Positions 63,865 through 64,000 of a DNA stretch of 64,000 nucleotides are shown here, in pieces. The translations under genes were made by a program, and so were the position numbers. Each line of letters begins with the position of its first letter. Positions within the stretch are counted from its first letter, which is position 1. The stretch covers positions 496,001 to 560,000 of the forward strand of contig JAIYBW010000002.1 in assembly GCA_027488375.1 (NCBI GenBank), read 5' to 3'. This stretch comes from Pseudomonadota bacterium (GTDB taxonomy: Bacteria > Bdellovibrionota > Bacteriovoracia > Bacteriovoracales > Bacteriovoracaceae). The notes beneath the pieces are model-generated. The model had not been told where the DNA came from. It searched no databases and worked only from the letters and a program-made list of their open reading frames with translations.

Positions 63865-64000
63865 TTACTGGGGGAAAGTTTTAACGATTTCCCCTCTCGT
63901 AATTGTCATTGAATTCATTTTTTTGAGCCAAACTCCATCTTTAAATGACCAACTCGTCGTCAGACCTTTTATGGTTTGGTCCTTAATCGCTGCATCAAAT
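63865..64000 (-). CDS. Partial C-terminal fragment of a protein of unknown function
   Basis: Reading leftward from the window edge, the frame is open for about 45 residues to TAA at 63865. It contains TSWSFKDGVWLKKM and GEIVKTF and has no recognised motif. The fragment fits the C-terminus of a longer gene extending past the window. It converges on hpt. Confidence 0.5.
   Translation of the reverse strand, partial: FDAAIKDQTIKGLTTSWSFKDGVWLKKMNSMTITRGEIVKTFPQ

Overview
The window is AT-rich chromosomal DNA (judged by eye, not counted) from a Gram-negative bacterium. Many exported proteins have signal peptides or lipoboxes, and there is a LolA-like carrier, a beta-barrel outer-membrane candidate, an L,D-transpeptidase and MreB. 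FHA, PilZ, SpoIIE, STAS and Tad proteins, RCC1/FN3 lipoproteins and sigma28- and sigma54-like promoters together suggest a Bdellovibrionota-type organism, perhaps the Bacteriovorax lineage. That placement is inference; no database was searched.

Layout. 0.2-5 kb: L,D-transpeptidase, aroA and aroB on the minus strand, then a coiled-coil zinc-ribbon protein and a small lipoprotein. 5.1-5.45 kb: RNase P RNA with a readable promoter and terminator. 5.4-8.6 kb: a secreted protein with a caspase/CHAT-like His/Cys pattern, facing a small exported protein behind a near-consensus sigma54 promoter. 8.7-11.7 kb: an XRE regulator, a secreted vWA protein and mutY in overlapping order, divergent from a pentapeptide-repeat gene; shared TGCAA boxes lie in the divergent promoters. 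11.8-23.7 kb: a DUF4833-like protein, LolA-like protein, SMC, a BASS transporter/epimerase/Crp-type set, an SGNH hydrolase/cyanophycinase pair, a lipoprotein and a barrel candidate. 23.8-32.3 kb: an MFS-like protein with HEAT repeats, TetR, PAS and FecR proteins, then a SpoIIE phosphatase with a STAS/zinc protein.

32.4-45.4 kb is the accessory part. It has a FN3/SUMF1-like lipoprotein, a divergent YrdC-like protein, a run of small exported Cys-rich proteins in two facing groups, about 2.7 kb of poorly coding DNA with gene remnants and perfect hairpins, and a large RCC1-repeat lipoprotein. A palindrome of the form TTGANC-N4-GNTCAA stands upstream of the FN3/SUMF1 gene and of the Cys-rich genes. 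At three Cys-rich loci it lies about 145 bp before the start codon, which suggests one co-regulated secreted-protein system.

45.6-64 kb returns to core and signalling genes: a second STAS gene overlapping a PAS/kinase/receiver protein that lacks both phospho-acceptor residues, tRNA-Pro, rdgB, rph, birA, a response regulator, a tight operon (tadC, DUF192, three FHA proteins, PP2C phosphatase), then mreB, PilZ, lipoprotein and nagZ, an AMP nucleosidase-like gene and hpt.

Four minus-strand genes (lipoprotein at 5 kb, caspase-like protein, XRE regulator, TetR) carry the same sigma28-type promoter, so part of this window may belong to a flagellar/motility-phase regulon.
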